The notes under the pieces were generated by a model. It searched no databases. It was not told where the DNA came from and was given only the letters and a program-made list of their open reading frames with translations. This document shows, in pieces, positions 52,601 to 60,403 of a DNA stretch of 64,000 nucleotides. A program made the position numbers and the translations under genes. How positions within the stretch are numbered: the first letter of the stretch is position 1; the number at the start of each line of letters is the position of its first letter. The stretch is taken from assembly GCF_011926545.1 (NCBI RefSeq), contig NZ_JAATIT010000006.1, positions 62,001-126,000 on the forward strand, read 5' to 3'. The DNA comes from Sphingopyxis italica (GTDB lineage: Bacteria; Pseudomonadota; Alphaproteobacteria; Sphingomonadales; Sphingomonadaceae).

Positions 52601-52802
52601 GCTCGATGACCTGCGTGACATTCTGCTCGAGCGTGCTCGCGTCTGCCCCCGGATAGGATACGCTGATCGTCAGCGAGGGCGGCGCGACCGACGGATATTG
52701 CTCCACGGGCAGCCCGCGCAGCGCGATGATCCCGGCCAGCAGGATGCCGATGGCGATGACCCAGGAAAAGATGGGCCGGTCGATGAAGAAGCGGGGGGTC
52801 AT
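49638..52802 (-). CDS. RND efflux pump inner-membrane transporter (HAE1/AcrB family)
   Basis: This 1054-residue protein begins MTPRFFIDRPIFSWVIAIG, has twelve membrane segments and two large periplasmic loops, and carries the proton-relay aspartates in GILVDDAIVVIENVER. The second half reads GLAAKNAILIVEFA and SLAFILGMVPLVIASGAGA, as in AcrB/MexB/AdeB. It exports hydrophobic drugs, solvents or phenolics with proton counterflow. It lies between the membrane-fusion gene (6-base gap) and the outer-membrane gene (8-base overlap) in one operon divergent from a TetR regulator. Confidence 0.95.
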   Translation of the reverse strand: MTPRFFIDRPIFSWVIAIGILLAGIIALRGLPVEQYPSVAPPSLTISVSYPGADASTLEQNVTQVIEQELNGVEGFLYMASTSESNGTASITLTFEAGTDIDNAQMEVQNRLRRVEQRLPEDVRRQGISVTEANSGFLLIVAITSKSGETDPMEINNFANTRVLDELRRVNGVGNVQAFAPEYAMRIWLDPQKLASYNLSAAEALAAVQEQNSQTPGGQLGDQPIAKGAQLNAVITTQGRFTKPEQFESIILRANPDGSAVTLGDVGRVELGAASYLFSSELNGKPMAGLAVQLTPGANALSTAEGIRTQMAELAKGFPPDVTWSIPYDTTPFISLSIEEVVKTLGEAMLLVFLVMFLFLQNWRATVIPTVVVPIALAGACLGLWMFGFSINVLTLFGMVLAIGILVDDAIVVIENVERIMNEEHLPPYEATVKAMGQITSAIVGITLVLIAVFIPMAFFPGSTGGIYRQFSMTLAISIAFSALLALTLTPALCATLLKPHDQTERKGRIGAFFDRFFGRFNDWFGRTTDRYQGGVGKMLAAPLRWLGVFALMVAVTALLFTRLPGSFLPQEDQGYLVTVIQAPPGATTQRTNEATKQVKAFFAEQPQVANVVAVNGFSFFGQGQANAIMFTPLKPWDERKGDEDSADAIAGKAMGAFMGIKEAFVFSLSPPSIPELGTSSGFTFKLQDRGGNGRDALIAARNQMLGGAMQSKLLANVRPEGQEDAPVLKLDIDRIQARALGLSIGEVNATLAISFGSAYANDFTREGRVLRVLLQADAASRMTPQDVLDLRVRSANGDMVPFGSFSSATWSAEAPQLQRYNGYPAMTISGEPAPGQSTGEAMAEMERLAQQLPAGFAFEWTGISYEEKQSAGQIGMLLGLSLVVVFLLLAALYESWSVPVAVLLVVPLGVLGAVLFSMFRGLSADIYFNVGLITIIGLAAKNAILIVEFAIEQEAEGKSTLDAVMEAVKLRLRPIIMTSLAFILGMVPLVIASGAGAASRIAVGSGVMGGMIAATLLGIFFIPLFYLSVRKWLSRKRPPAPAEKGHHEEPGHA

Positions 52803-52808
52803 GTCAGG

Positions 52809-53957
52809 TCAGCGCTTCGTCGGGACCGACTTGCCCTTGGCGGGCGCGACCCGCACCGGCGCGCCCGGCTGGACCTTTTGCAGCCCGTCGACGATCACCC
52901 GGTCGCCGGTTTTCAACCCGTCGAGGATCGCCCACTGGCCCGCGACCATCGCGCCCAGCTCGACCGGGCGCGGCGTCGCGACATTCTTGGCGTCGAGCAC
53001 CATCACGCTCGCCGCATCCGCCGCCAGCTTGACCGCGCGCTGCGGGATCAGCACTCCGTCGGCGCGGTCGCCCGCGAAGATGCGGGCGCGGACGAACTGA
53101 CCGGGCAGCAGCGCCGAGTTCGGATTGGGGAATTCGGCGCGCAGCGCCGCGGTGCCCGTCGCTTCGTCGATCGACAGGTCGAGGAAGTCGAGGTGGCCGA
53201 TGACCGGATAGGCGCTGCCGTCCTCGAGGATCAGCTGCACCTCGACGCGCTCGAGCTGCGGCACGCTGACCTTGCCCGAACCCATGTCGCCGCGGATCGC
53301 CAGAAGGTCGGAACTCGACTGGCCGAAATTGACATAAACGCGATCGATCTGTTCGATCGTCGTCAGCAGCGTGCCTTGCGATGCGCTGACCAGCGCCCCT
53401 TCGGTGACCTCGGCGCGGCGCGCGCGGCCCGAAATCGGCGCGGTGACCGACGCATAGCCGAGGTTGAGGCGCGCCGATTCCAGATTGGCCTGTGCGGCGG
53501 CGACGTCGGCTTCGGCCGTGCGCTGCGCGGCGACCGCGGCATCATATTCCTGCTTGCCGATCGCTTGATCCGCAAGCAGCGGTTGATAGCGGCCGACCAC
53601 TTGCCGTGCATTGGCTGCGGTGGCCTGCGCACGGGCGAGCTGCGCGCGCGCCGCATTGGCGGTGGCGATCAACTCGCGCGGATCGATCCGGAACAGGGGC
53701 GTTCCGGCGCGCACAAAGCTGCCTTCGTCGAACAGCCGCCGCTCGACGATGCCGTTGACGCGCGCGCGGACCTCCGACGTGCGATACGCCTGCACCCGGC
53801 CGGGCAGTTCTATGACGTTCGGCACGGCTTGCGTGCGGACGGTCACGATATTGACCTCGGGCGGCGGGGGCGCGGGGGGCGCCTCGGACGAGCAAGCGGC
53901 CAGCAGCAAGGCCAGCGCAGCGCCGGCGGCGCAGCTGAGAGGACGGACGCGACTCAT
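52809..53957 (-). CDS. RND efflux membrane-fusion protein (AcrA/MexA family)
   Basis: This 382-residue periplasmic adaptor has a lipobox (LLAACS), the lipoyl half-motifs around VEVRARVNGIVERRLFDEGSFVRAGTPLFRIDP (split by an alanine-rich coiled hairpin AARAQLARAQATAANARQ) and ASVTAPISGRARRAEVTEG, and a beta-barrel with PGQFVRARI. It links the pump with the outer-membrane channel. It is the first gene of the efflux operon. The intergenic region to the tetR-type gene carries a perfect palindrome (54025-54040) about 70 bases upstream of the start. Confidence 0.93.
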   Translation of the reverse strand: MSRVRPLSCAAGAALALLLAACSSEAPPAPPPPEVNIVTVRTQAVPNVIELPGRVQAYRTSEVRARVNGIVERRLFDEGSFVRAGTPLFRIDPRELIATANAARAQLARAQATAANARQVVGRYQPLLADQAIGKQEYDAAVAAQRTAEADVAAAQANLESARLNLGYASVTAPISGRARRAEVTEGALVSASQGTLLTTIEQIDRVYVNFGQSSSDLLAIRGDMGSGKVSVPQLERVEVQLILEDGSAYPVIGHLDFLDLSIDEATGTAALRAEFPNPNSALLPGQFVRARIFAGDRADGVLIPQRAVKLAADAASVMVLDAKNVATPRPVELGAMVAGQWAILDGLKTGDRVIVDGLQKVQPGAPVRVAPAKGKSVPTKR

Positions 53958-54024
53958 AAGGACCCCTGAAAAATCGCAGTTGTGCGGGATTGTTATATAC
54001 GCAAAAGCTTGCGCTGAGGCGTCG

Positions 54025-54040
54025 TGTAATTTAAATTACA
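54025..54040. promoter_or_regulatory. perfect 16-bp palindrome, likely TetR operator
   Basis: TGTAATTTAAATTACA is fully symmetric and lies between the divergent efflux operon (start 53957) and the tetR-type gene (start 54068). Position and shape fit a TetR/AcrR operator that represses both. Confidence 0.65.
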
Positions 54041-54067
54041 AAAAGGGGCAAGAGAGGGGATCCCAAA

Positions 54068-54706
54068 TTGGGCATGTCGGAATCGACTTTATGTCAAACG
54101 GATAGGTATTCAACACCACGCGAGCGGCGGCAAAGCGCCATTCTCGACGCCGCCGAGTCGCTGTTCCTCGAACAGGGCTATGAACGCACCAGCCTTGCCG
54201 AAATCGTCAAACGCTCGGGCGGCTCGCTCGCGACGCTCTATGAACTGTTCAGCAACAAACAGGGTCTGCTTCGCGCGATCGCGACGCGCTGGTGCGACGA
54301 AGTGATGCTCCGGTCGCTCGACGACGATGCGACCCGCGAATTGTCGAGCGTCGAAATCCTCAAGCGTTATGCGCATCGCCAGAAAGAGCTGATGGAATCG
54401 GCGCACACCCTCGCGCTGATGCGCATGCTGATATCCGAAAGTCTGCGCGACCATGAATTCGCGATGCAGATATACCTCGACCTTCATGTGCCCGCGCTCG
54501 AGGAGCTGATCGAACTCTTCGCCGAATGGGCGGCGACGGGCAAGGCCGAGATCGACCGCCCCGACGCCGCCGCGCGCCTGTTTTTCGACATCGTCGTCGG
54601 CGATTCGATGCTGAACACCTTGATGGGGATCGAGGTCGAATGGCTCGACAGCGAACAGATCGACTGGCGCCTCCAGCCGTTCCTGTCGCATTTCAAGATT
54701 CGGTAG
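54068..54706 (+). CDS. TetR/AcrR-family regulator of the efflux operon
   Basis: This protein of about 210 residues has the TetR DNA-binding domain (RRQSAILDAAESLFLEQGY, then TSLAEIVKRSGGSLATLYELF) and an AefR-like C-terminal ligand domain (LMRMLISESLRDHEFAMQIY). It should repress the RND operon until a substrate binds. Two starts compete: TTG 54068 has AGGGGA 7 bases upstream, whereas ATG 54074 is 13 bases away. The perfect palindrome at 54025-54040 lies in the divergent region before it. Confidence 0.88.
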   Translation: MGMSESTLCQTDRYSTPRERRQSAILDAAESLFLEQGYERTSLAEIVKRSGGSLATLYELFSNKQGLLRAIATRWCDEVMLRSLDDDATRELSSVEILKRYAHRQKELMESAHTLALMRMLISESLRDHEFAMQIYLDLHVPALEELIELFAEWAATGKAEIDRPDAAARLFFDIVVGDSMLNTLMGIEVEWLDSEQIDWRLQPFLSHFKIR

Positions 54707-54728
54707 ATTCAAAAGCGCGATTTCTCTT

Positions 54729-54799
54729 CGTCACGCCGGACTTGCTCCGGGGTCCAGCTTTTTCACGTTGCTGAGCGGGATCCCCGATCAAGTCGGGAC
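54729..54799. repeat. hairpin repeat, family B variant
   Basis: Two adjoining hairpins, CGTCACGCCGGACTTGCTCC...GGGGTCC and GGATCCCCGATCAAGTCGGGAC, relate to the CGTCATCCCGG elements elsewhere. They mark the left border of the low-G+C stretch that follows. Confidence 0.65.
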
Positions 54800-54812
54800 A
54801 AAGCAAGATAGT

Positions 54813-55544
54813 TCAGACCTTCTCTAGAGATTGGAGAAGGCTATCGATGTCGCTCGCGGCGAGATGCAGAAATGGGCCTACTTCCGTGAAAGGAGGCACT
54901 TTCGGTTCGTCGAACATTATCTGGAACATAGGTGTCGGATAGCTTGTGAACTCGAAATCCGCGGCAGGTGCTCTGATGGCCTTGCCTTGTTTGCCTGCTT
55001 CAACCCACATGCCACAATTCGTGAACGTGGAACTGCCCGCCCGCCAACTCGCCTTTATGCCGGCAAGGTGATTGACGGTAATAAGCAACCGGTGTTTATC
55101 GATGTTGCGCAGTTTGTTGATGGCCCAAAGATTGCGACCAGCCCCGCCTTCGTAAGCCTCAATCTTATCGAAGACGTCGACAAGGTCGGGCGTCAGTAAG
55201 AGAGGGGCGGCTCTAACCTCGCCTTTGAACCCTTTTTCATTGTCGGCGAAGGGAAACGTCACTTTCGCTGGATTGCCGCCAAGTGGCTTAACCACAGCTC
55301 CCATGAGATAATCAAGGGAGCTTCGCAGATTCCCGATCGCGTCACCGATGATCGCGCTAAGATATTGGTTTCCGTCATGGAGGGTCTCAAAATCAACGCT
55401 CAGATAAGGGCTTTCATCACGCTGGATCGAGATTTTGTAGAGCTCAGGAGCGGTGAGATTCTCAACGGCACGTTCAACATCAAGAATGTGTTCGCGGGCC
55501 CTTTCGAGTTTGAGCCGCGCGTCCATTAAGTTAAACTGGGGCAT
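54813..55544 (-). CDS. unknown protein with RNxxxH (HEPN-like) motif in a low-G+C stretch
   Basis: This 243-residue protein is not recognised beyond a family of hypothetical proteins with NLRSSLDYL and a later LRNIDKHRLL. Residues 146-151, RNIDKH, fit the R-N-x3-H pattern of HEPN-domain ribonucleases; the surrounding residues are helical, and a beta-rich tail follows. Three 60-base blocks counted here gave 57, 47 and 45% G+C, well below the neighbours, which suggests recent acquisition. The ATG at 55544 overlaps a divergent small ORF start; an ATG at 55526 (MDARLK) is an alternative. A defence or toxin role is only a possibility. Confidence 0.7.
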   Translation of the reverse strand: MPQFNLMDARLKLERAREHILDVERAVENLTAPELYKISIQRDESPYLSVDFETLHDGNQYLSAIIGDAIGNLRSSLDYLMGAVVKPLGGNPAKVTFPFADNEKGFKGEVRAAPLLLTPDLVDVFDKIEAYEGGAGRNLWAINKLRNIDKHRLLITVNHLAGIKASWRAGSSTFTNCGMWVEAGKQGKAIRAPAADFEFTSYPTPMFQIMFDEPKVPPFTEVGPFLHLAASDIDSLLQSLEKV

Positions 55545-55647
55545 GATTGAGACCGATCAAAAAGAGCGGGATACGCTTTGCCGGATGCTGGCAACGCCGC
55601 CTAAGCCGCATAAACCGGGGACGGAGTCGAGTCCAAAAACGCCATAG
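55543..55647 (+). CDS. small 34-residue unknown protein
   Basis: A short frame, MIETDQKERDTLCRMLATPP followed by KPHKPGTESSPKTP, starts at the same CATG from which the unknown gene starts in the other direction. The RMLATPPKPHKP stretch resembles short conserved alphaproteobacterial proteins of unknown function. It lies in the same low-G+C block. It may be an antitoxin-like partner, but the evidence is thin. Confidence 0.45.
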   Translation: MIETDQKERDTLCRMLATPPKPHKPGTESSPKTP

Positions 55648-55847
55648 GACAAAGGCCAGCGAAAGTAGTGCTTTCGCTTCTTCTAACATTGGCGACTTGA
55701 TCCGACCTTTTCGGGCTCCGGCGTTGTCGATCCGATACAGTTTACCGTAATCATTGCTTTGGATCGCCATCCCGCCCGCCCCGCACCCTGTTGACACCAT
55801 TGTAAATAACTGAAACCCTGCGGCTTCCGTTTCGGGAGTGTCGCGTC

Positions 55848-57176
55848 CTGGCCAGTACCGCCCTGCCATCGGCCGCCCCGGCCGCCGAAACCTCCGCGCT
55901 GCGTCCGCGCGCCGTCGCCGCCTATGCCGCGACGGCGGGGCCGACGGTCATGCTCGGCCTTCCGTTCAGCGTCTATCTGCCGCCCTATATCGCCGAGGGC
56001 GGGGCCATTTCGGTCGCGCTCGTTGGGCTGCTCTTTTCGCTCACGACGATCTGGGACGGCGTCGTCGATCCGCTGATCGGGACGATGGTCGACCGCGTCC
56101 GCACCGGGCCCGGCGCGCACCGGCGCTGGATGCTGCTCGCGCTGCTGCCCTTGTCGCTGCTGCTGCTCGCGCTCGTCACCGTCGGCAATCAGCTGCCCTT
56201 CGCCGCGCTTTTCCTGATGATGGTGCTCTTTTACTCGAGCTATAGCCTCTACGAGGTCGCGCAGCTCTCGTGGGGGTCGGCGCTCGTCCGCACGCCCGCC
56301 GACAGCGCGCTCCTTTATGGCATGCGCGACTGGTTCGCGAAGATCGCGCTCATCCTCGCTTTCGCCGCGCCCGCCGCGGCGCAACTGCTGATCCCGGGGC
56401 TCAGCCTGCAAGGACGGATCATGGCCTATGCCAGCCTTTTCCTCCTCTTGGTCCCGATCGCGCTCTTCGCGATCCGCCGCGTGCCCTTGCGCACGGTGAT
56501 GGCCGAATCCGGCTTCGGATGGCGGCACGAAATCCGCGCCTCGCTGTCCTTCCGGCCGCTGATGCTGCTGCTCGGGGTGCAATTCCTCAACAGCTTCGCC
56601 TTCGGCTCGTTGACGTCGCTCTTCGTCTTCTTCGCCGCCGCGGTGCTCGACCTCGACCGGCAAAGCGCCGTCCTGCTGTTCGCGAGCTTCATTGGCGGGG
56701 CGCTCGCATCGCCGCTATGGACCTTCCTCGCGCGCCGCTTCGGCAAGCCGCCGATGATGATGGCGATGGGGCTGCTGATCGGCGGCCTGCTCATCGCGAC
56801 ATTGGCGCAGCAGCCGCGCGGGCTGGGGCAGGCGGTCGGCTTCTCGTTGATGCTCGGCACCGGCTTCGTCGGCCTGCTTTTCATCTATTCGATGCTCGCC
56901 GACCTGATTCCGCGCGACAGCGAGCGATGCGGACGCAATCGGTCGGCCTTTCTCTTCGCGCTGTTGAACCTGATGGCGAAGTTCGGCGTCGCCGCCGCGA
57001 TCGCGGTCAGCTACGCGGCGCTCGACCTCGTCGGTTTCGATCCGCGGAACGGCCAGGCGGCGGCGCGCGAGCTGCACCTGATCTTCGCGCTGCAACCGAC
57101 GGCGGCGTGGATGGCCATGATTGGCCTGCTCATCTGGATGCACCGCGAACTCGGCCGAATACCCGTCCGCCTTTGA
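55848..57176 (+). CDS. GPH/MelB-type MFS transporter without an upstream ATG, GTG or TTG
   Basis: The protein has about twelve helices and the GPH signature DPLIGTMVDR, and a late GRNRSAFLFALLNLMAKFG, so it is a glycoside-pentoside-hexuronide:cation-type symporter. The first ATG (55950) would cut the first helix (AVAAYAATAGPTVMLGLPFSVYLPPYI) in half. Upstream, back to the stop at 55803, the frame contains no ATG, GTG or TTG; CTG 55848 has GGGAG 9 bases before it and gives 442 residues, the usual family length. I therefore propose the CTG start; otherwise the gene is truncated or a sequence error is present. Substrate unknown. Confidence 0.72.
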   Translation: MASTALPSAAPAAETSALRPRAVAAYAATAGPTVMLGLPFSVYLPPYIAEGGAISVALVGLLFSLTTIWDGVVDPLIGTMVDRVRTGPGAHRRWMLLALLPLSLLLLALVTVGNQLPFAALFLMMVLFYSSYSLYEVAQLSWGSALVRTPADSALLYGMRDWFAKIALILAFAAPAAAQLLIPGLSLQGRIMAYASLFLLLVPIALFAIRRVPLRTVMAESGFGWRHEIRASLSFRPLMLLLGVQFLNSFAFGSLTSLFVFFAAAVLDLDRQSAVLLFASFIGGALASPLWTFLARRFGKPPMMMAMGLLIGGLLIATLAQQPRGLGQAVGFSLMLGTGFVGLLFIYSMLADLIPRDSERCGRNRSAFLFALLNLMAKFGVAAAIAVSYAALDLVGFDPRNGQAAARELHLIFALQPTAAWMAMIGLLIWMHRELGRIPVRL

Positions 57177-57362
57177 CTTGCAATCGCCTCGCCGCCCAAG
57201 TAAAGGCCGCTTTCATTCGGACAGATGCGCCGTTTTCCTTCCGCCTTTCGCCGACATGCTCGGGGAGGGTGGGCGGACACTTGCCCAAAGCACGCTTGAC
57301 GAGCGGGCGGCGGCAACCCATCTGGCCCGGATCATTGACGCTGTTAGGACAGGACGATCGAC

Positions 57363-57560
57363 ATGGCCAAGACCAGCCCGGCTGAGTTCATCAATCAGGT
57401 GCGCGCCGAAGCGCGCAAGATCGTCTGGCCGACGAGCCGCGAAACGGTGCAGACGACGATCATGGTGCTCATCATGACGACGATCCTTTCGCTCTTCTTC
57501 CTTGGCGTCGACACGGTTTTCAACTTCATCGTCAGCTGGCTGACGTCGCTCGCGCGCTGA
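57363..57560 (+). CDS. secE: preprotein translocase subunit SecE
   Basis: This 65-residue single-helix protein, with AEFINQVRAEARKIVWPTSR and one membrane segment (TTIMVLIMTTILSLFFLGVD), is the short SecE of alphaproteobacteria. It stabilises SecY in the translocon. AGGACGA lies before the ATG. It is followed 34 bases later by nusG, the universal order. The 186 bases upstream contain no tRNA that I can see. Confidence 0.95.
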   Translation: MAKTSPAEFINQVRAEARKIVWPTSRETVQTTIMVLIMTTILSLFFLGVDTVFNFIVSWLTSLAR

Positions 57561-57594
57561 CGCCCGCGGTTACAGGGACAGGATACGGATACAT

Positions 57595-58131
57595 ATGGCG
57601 CGCTGGTACATCATTCACGCCTATTCGGGTTTCGAGAACAAGGTTCGCGATTCGGTGCTTTCCGAAGCCGAACGCATGGGCCTCACCGACTTCGTCGAAG
57701 CCGTCGAGGTGCCGGTTGAAACCGTCACCGAGGTGAAGCGCGGCAAGAAGGTTCAGGCCGAGCGCAAATTCTTCCCCGGCTACGTCCTCGCCAAGCTGAC
57801 GATGACCGACGATGTCTATCACCTCGTCAAGAATACGCCGAAGGTCACGGGCTTCCTCGGCTCGATGGGCAAGCCGCAGGCGATCAGCGAAGCCGAAGCC
57901 GCGCGCATCCTCAACAGCAAGGAAGAGGCCGCGGCGCGTCCGAAGACCGAAATCCGCGTCGATTATGAAATCGGCGATCAGGTCAAGGTGCTCGACGGTC
58001 CTTTCGCCAGCTTCAACGGGCTGGTCGAGGAACTCGATTTCGAAAAGGCGCGCGTCAAGGTGTCGGTGTCGATCTTCGGCCGCGCCACCCCGGTCGAACT
58101 CGACTTCGAACAGGTCGAACGCTTCAAATAA
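57595..58131 (+). CDS. nusG: transcription termination/antitermination protein NusG
   Basis: This 178-residue protein has the NGN domain (WYIIHAYSGFENKVRDS, KFFPGYVLAKLTMTDD, NTPKVTGFLG) and a C-terminal KOW domain (GDQVKVLDGPFASFNGLVEEL). It binds RNA polymerase, promotes processive transcription and links to Rho and ribosomal S10. It follows secE in the conserved order, but an acyl-CoA thioesterase gene, not rplK, comes next. Confidence 0.97.
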   Translation: MARWYIIHAYSGFENKVRDSVLSEAERMGLTDFVEAVEVPVETVTEVKRGKKVQAERKFFPGYVLAKLTMTDDVYHLVKNTPKVTGFLGSMGKPQAISEAEAARILNSKEEAAARPKTEIRVDYEIGDQVKVLDGPFASFNGLVEELDFEKARVKVSVSIFGRATPVELDFEQVERFK

Positions 58132-58166
58132 CGGCGCGCCGCGCCCCCAGCCCGATGGAATAGCGC

Positions 58167-59093
58167 ATGAGCCTCACGCCCGAAGAGCTGCAGGCGCGCC
58201 TCGATCTCGCGCGTGAAATCAACAGCAGCACGCCCGCCGACAAGGTTGTCGGCGCGGTGGCGCGCCTGTTCGACCTCGACGCGGTGCCGGGCGTCGACGA
58301 CGAATTCACCTTTCCCGCGCGTCCGACCACCTCGCGCGACCGGATTTTCGGCGGCCAGGTCATCGCGCAGGCGATGACCGCCGCCGCGCGCACGGTCGAT
58401 CCCGACAAGCAGGTGCATTCGCTCCACGCCTATTTCCTGCGCGGCGGCGACGAGACCAAGCCGCTGCACTTCCGCCTCCACCGCGACTTCGACGGCCGCA
58501 GCTTTTCGAACCGCCGCGTCGTCGTGCGCCAGGACGGCAAGGTCATCTTCAACCTGACCGCGTCGTTCCAGCGGCCCGCCGAGGGACTGTCGCATCAGGT
58601 CGCGATGCCCGACCTGCTGCCGCCCGAGGAATGCTGGGACTTCACCGATTTCATCGCCGCCGACCCGCATATTTCGGACCGCCAGCTCGCACATATGGCG
58701 CGCAGCCGTCCGTTCGAGGTGCGCAGCTTCCGCCCGCCGGCTTCGGACAAGGCGACGCAGCATTATCAATGGTTCCGCGTCGCCGCGCCGATCGGCGACG
58801 ATCCGCTGCTCCACCGCGGTTTCCTCGCCTTCGCGTCCGACATGGGGCTGCTCTCCTCGGCGATGTTGCCGCACGGCGTCAGCTTCTGGACCCCGGGCAT
58901 GGTGTCGACCAGCCTCGATCACGCGATGTGGTTCCACGGCGACGTGCGCGTCGACGACTGGTTCGTCTTTGTGATGGACAGCCCGTGGACGGGCGGCGAC
59001 CGCGGTCTGTGCCGCGGTTCGATCTACCGCCGCGATGGCACGCTGATGGCCACCGCCGCGCAGGAAGGGCTGATCCGCTACCGCCCCCAATAA
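58167..59093 (+). CDS. tesB: acyl-CoA thioesterase II (TesB)
   Basis: This 308-residue double-hotdog thioesterase has the TesB pattern: RIFGGQVIAQAMTAAARTV, VHSLHAYFLRGGDE, and the second-half catalytic segments FASDMGLL (Asp), VSTSLDHAMWFHGDV and ATAAQEGLIR (Gln). It hydrolyses medium and long acyl-CoAs in the cytoplasm. It lies between nusG and rplK, 35 bases after nusG on the same strand, interrupting the usual nusG-rplK neighbourhood, and may be transcribed from the secE promoter. Confidence 0.93.
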   Translation: MSLTPEELQARLDLAREINSSTPADKVVGAVARLFDLDAVPGVDDEFTFPARPTTSRDRIFGGQVIAQAMTAAARTVDPDKQVHSLHAYFLRGGDETKPLHFRLHRDFDGRSFSNRRVVVRQDGKVIFNLTASFQRPAEGLSHQVAMPDLLPPEECWDFTDFIAADPHISDRQLAHMARSRPFEVRSFRPPASDKATQHYQWFRVAAPIGDDPLLHRGFLAFASDMGLLSSAMLPHGVSFWTPGMVSTSLDHAMWFHGDVRVDDWFVFVMDSPWTGGDRGLCRGSIYRRDGTLMATAAQEGLIRYRPQ

Positions 59094-59095
59094 GG

Positions 59096-59123
59096 CTTGT
59101 TTTCCGGCGCCTTTGGTTATATG
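59096..59123 (+). promoter_or_regulatory. possible rplK promoter
   Basis: CTTGT at 59096-59100 and TATATG at 59118-59123 are spaced like -35 and -10 boxes, inside a GGCGCC...GGCGCC inverted repeat. A leader of about 120 bases before rplK follows, which would be the place for L1 autoregulation, though no defined L1 site was recognised. Confidence 0.35.
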
Positions 59124-59248
59124 GGCGCCGCTTCGCATCAGACACGGTTGCGATTCCGCGCGGGAGGAAGGGGTGATGCCCTTCTGCTTGACCGCTTATT
59201 TTGAGCTCCGGATCCAGGTCCGGGGCGACAGAAAGAAAGGAGGCCATC

Positions 59249-59680
59249 ATGGCCAAGAAGATCAGCGGCTATATCAAGCTGCAGGTGCCCGCCGGCACCG
59301 CCAACCCGTCGCCGCCGCTCGGGCCGGCACTCGGCCAGCGCGGCGTCAACATCATGGAATTCTGCAAGGCGTTCAACGCCGCGACCGATTCCCTGGACAA
59401 GGGCACGCCCACGCCGACCATCATCACCGTCTTTGCCGACAAGAGCTTCTCGTTCGTCACCAAGACGCCCCCGGCGACCTATCTGATCAAGAAGGCCGCG
59501 AACCTGAAGTCGGGTTCGAAGGAGCCCGGCAAGATCAGCGGCGGCAAGATCGCGCGCTCGAAGCTGACCGAAATCGCCGAGATCAAGATGAAGGATCTCA
59601 ACGCGAACGATCTGGAACAGGCAACGAAGATCATCGAGGGCAGCGCGCGCTCGATGGGCCTCGAAGTGACGGAGGGCTGA
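59249..59680 (+). CDS. rplK: 50S ribosomal protein L11
   Basis: This 143-residue protein has the L11 pattern: [37 protein letters not shown] and the C-terminal RNA-binding domain with [10 protein letters not shown]. It binds the GTPase-associated centre of 23S rRNA. The ATG at 59249 has a strong AAAGGAGG site. It is followed 4 bases later by rplA. Confidence 0.98.
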   Translation: MAKKISGYIKLQVPAGTANPSPPLGPALGQRGVNIMEFCKAFNAATDSLDKGTPTPTIITVFADKSFSFVTKTPPATYLIKKAANLKSGSKEPGKISGGKIARSKLTEIAEIKMKDLNANDLEQATKIIEGSARSMGLEVTEG

Positions 59681-59684
59681 ACCC

Positions 59685-60383
59685 ATGGCCAAGCTGACCA
59701 AAAAGCAGAAGGCCCTCGAGGGCAAGGTTGACGCGCTGAAGCTGCACGGCGTCGATGAAGCGATCAAGCTGGTGCGCGAGCTGGCGACCGCCAAGTTCGA
59801 CGAAACGCTTGAAATCGCGATGAACCTCGGCGTCGATCCGCGCCACGCCGACCAGATGGTCCGCGGCGTCGTCACGCTCCCCGCCGGCACCGGCAAGGAC
59901 GTCAAGGTCGCCGTGTTCGCGCGCGGCGACAATGCCGACAAGGCGCTGGCCGCCGGCGCCGACAAGGTCGGTGCCGAAGACCTGATGGAAGACATGCTCG
60001 CGGGCAACCTCGACTATGGCCGCGTCATCGCGACGCCGGACATGATGGGCATCGTCGGTCGCCTCGGCAAGACGCTGGGTCCGAAGGGTCTGATGCCGAA
60101 CCCGAAGCTGGGCACCGTCACCCCGAACGTCGCCGAAGCCGTGAAGGCCGCCAAGGGCGGTCAGATCGAATTCCGCGTCGAAAAGGTCGGCATCATCCAC
60201 GCCGGCCTCGGCAAGCTGTCGTTCGGCGAGGAGAAGCTCCGCCAGAACTTCGACGCCTTCGTCGATGCGATCGTCAAGGCGAAGCCGTCGGGCGCCAAGG
60301 GCAAATATGTCCGCAAGGTCGCGCTGTCGTCGTCGATGGGCCCGGGCGTGAAAATCGATACGACCGAGGTCGTCGGCGCCTGA
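59685..60383 (+). CDS. rplA: 50S ribosomal protein L1
   Basis: This 232-residue protein has the L1 signatures [41 protein letters not shown] and [16 protein letters not shown]. It builds the L1 stalk and normally represses the L11 operon by binding its mRNA leader. A strong terminator follows, so the transcript ends here and rplJ-rplL are not directly joined. Confidence 0.98.
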   Translation: MAKLTKKQKALEGKVDALKLHGVDEAIKLVRELATAKFDETLEIAMNLGVDPRHADQMVRGVVTLPAGTGKDVKVAVFARGDNADKALAAGADKVGAEDLMEDMLAGNLDYGRVIATPDMMGIVGRLGKTLGPKGLMPNPKLGTVTPNVAEAVKAAKGGQIEFRVEKVGIIHAGLGKLSFGEEKLRQNFDAFVDAIVKAKPSGAKGKYVRKVALSSSMGPGVKIDTTEVVGA

Positions 60384-60403
60384 TCGGACCATAATGATTT
60401 AAG

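Noticed and set aside
49590..53969. Very long open frame (over 1400 codons) opposite the RND efflux operon, with similar long frames opposite the TBDR at 6652 and the hydrolase at 23423
   Set aside because: High G+C at third codon positions keeps antisense frames open; the encoded sequences are low-complexity (Arg, Asp, Gly, His rich) and match no domain, while the sense genes are clear.
55791..55819. TTGACA at 55791 as promoter of the GPH transporter
   Set aside because: No acceptable -10 box follows at 16-18 bases; the match may be chance.
57177..57362. Possible tRNA-Trp before secE, as in many bacteria
   Set aside because: No cloverleaf, no TTCGA/GGTTCGAAT-type T-arm and no plausible acceptor stem were found in the 186 bases.
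59094..59248. Ribosomal protein L1 autoregulatory structure in the rplK leader
   Set aside because: The region contains small inverted repeats, but I could not match a defined L1-binding fold by eye; listed only as a possible promoter and leader.
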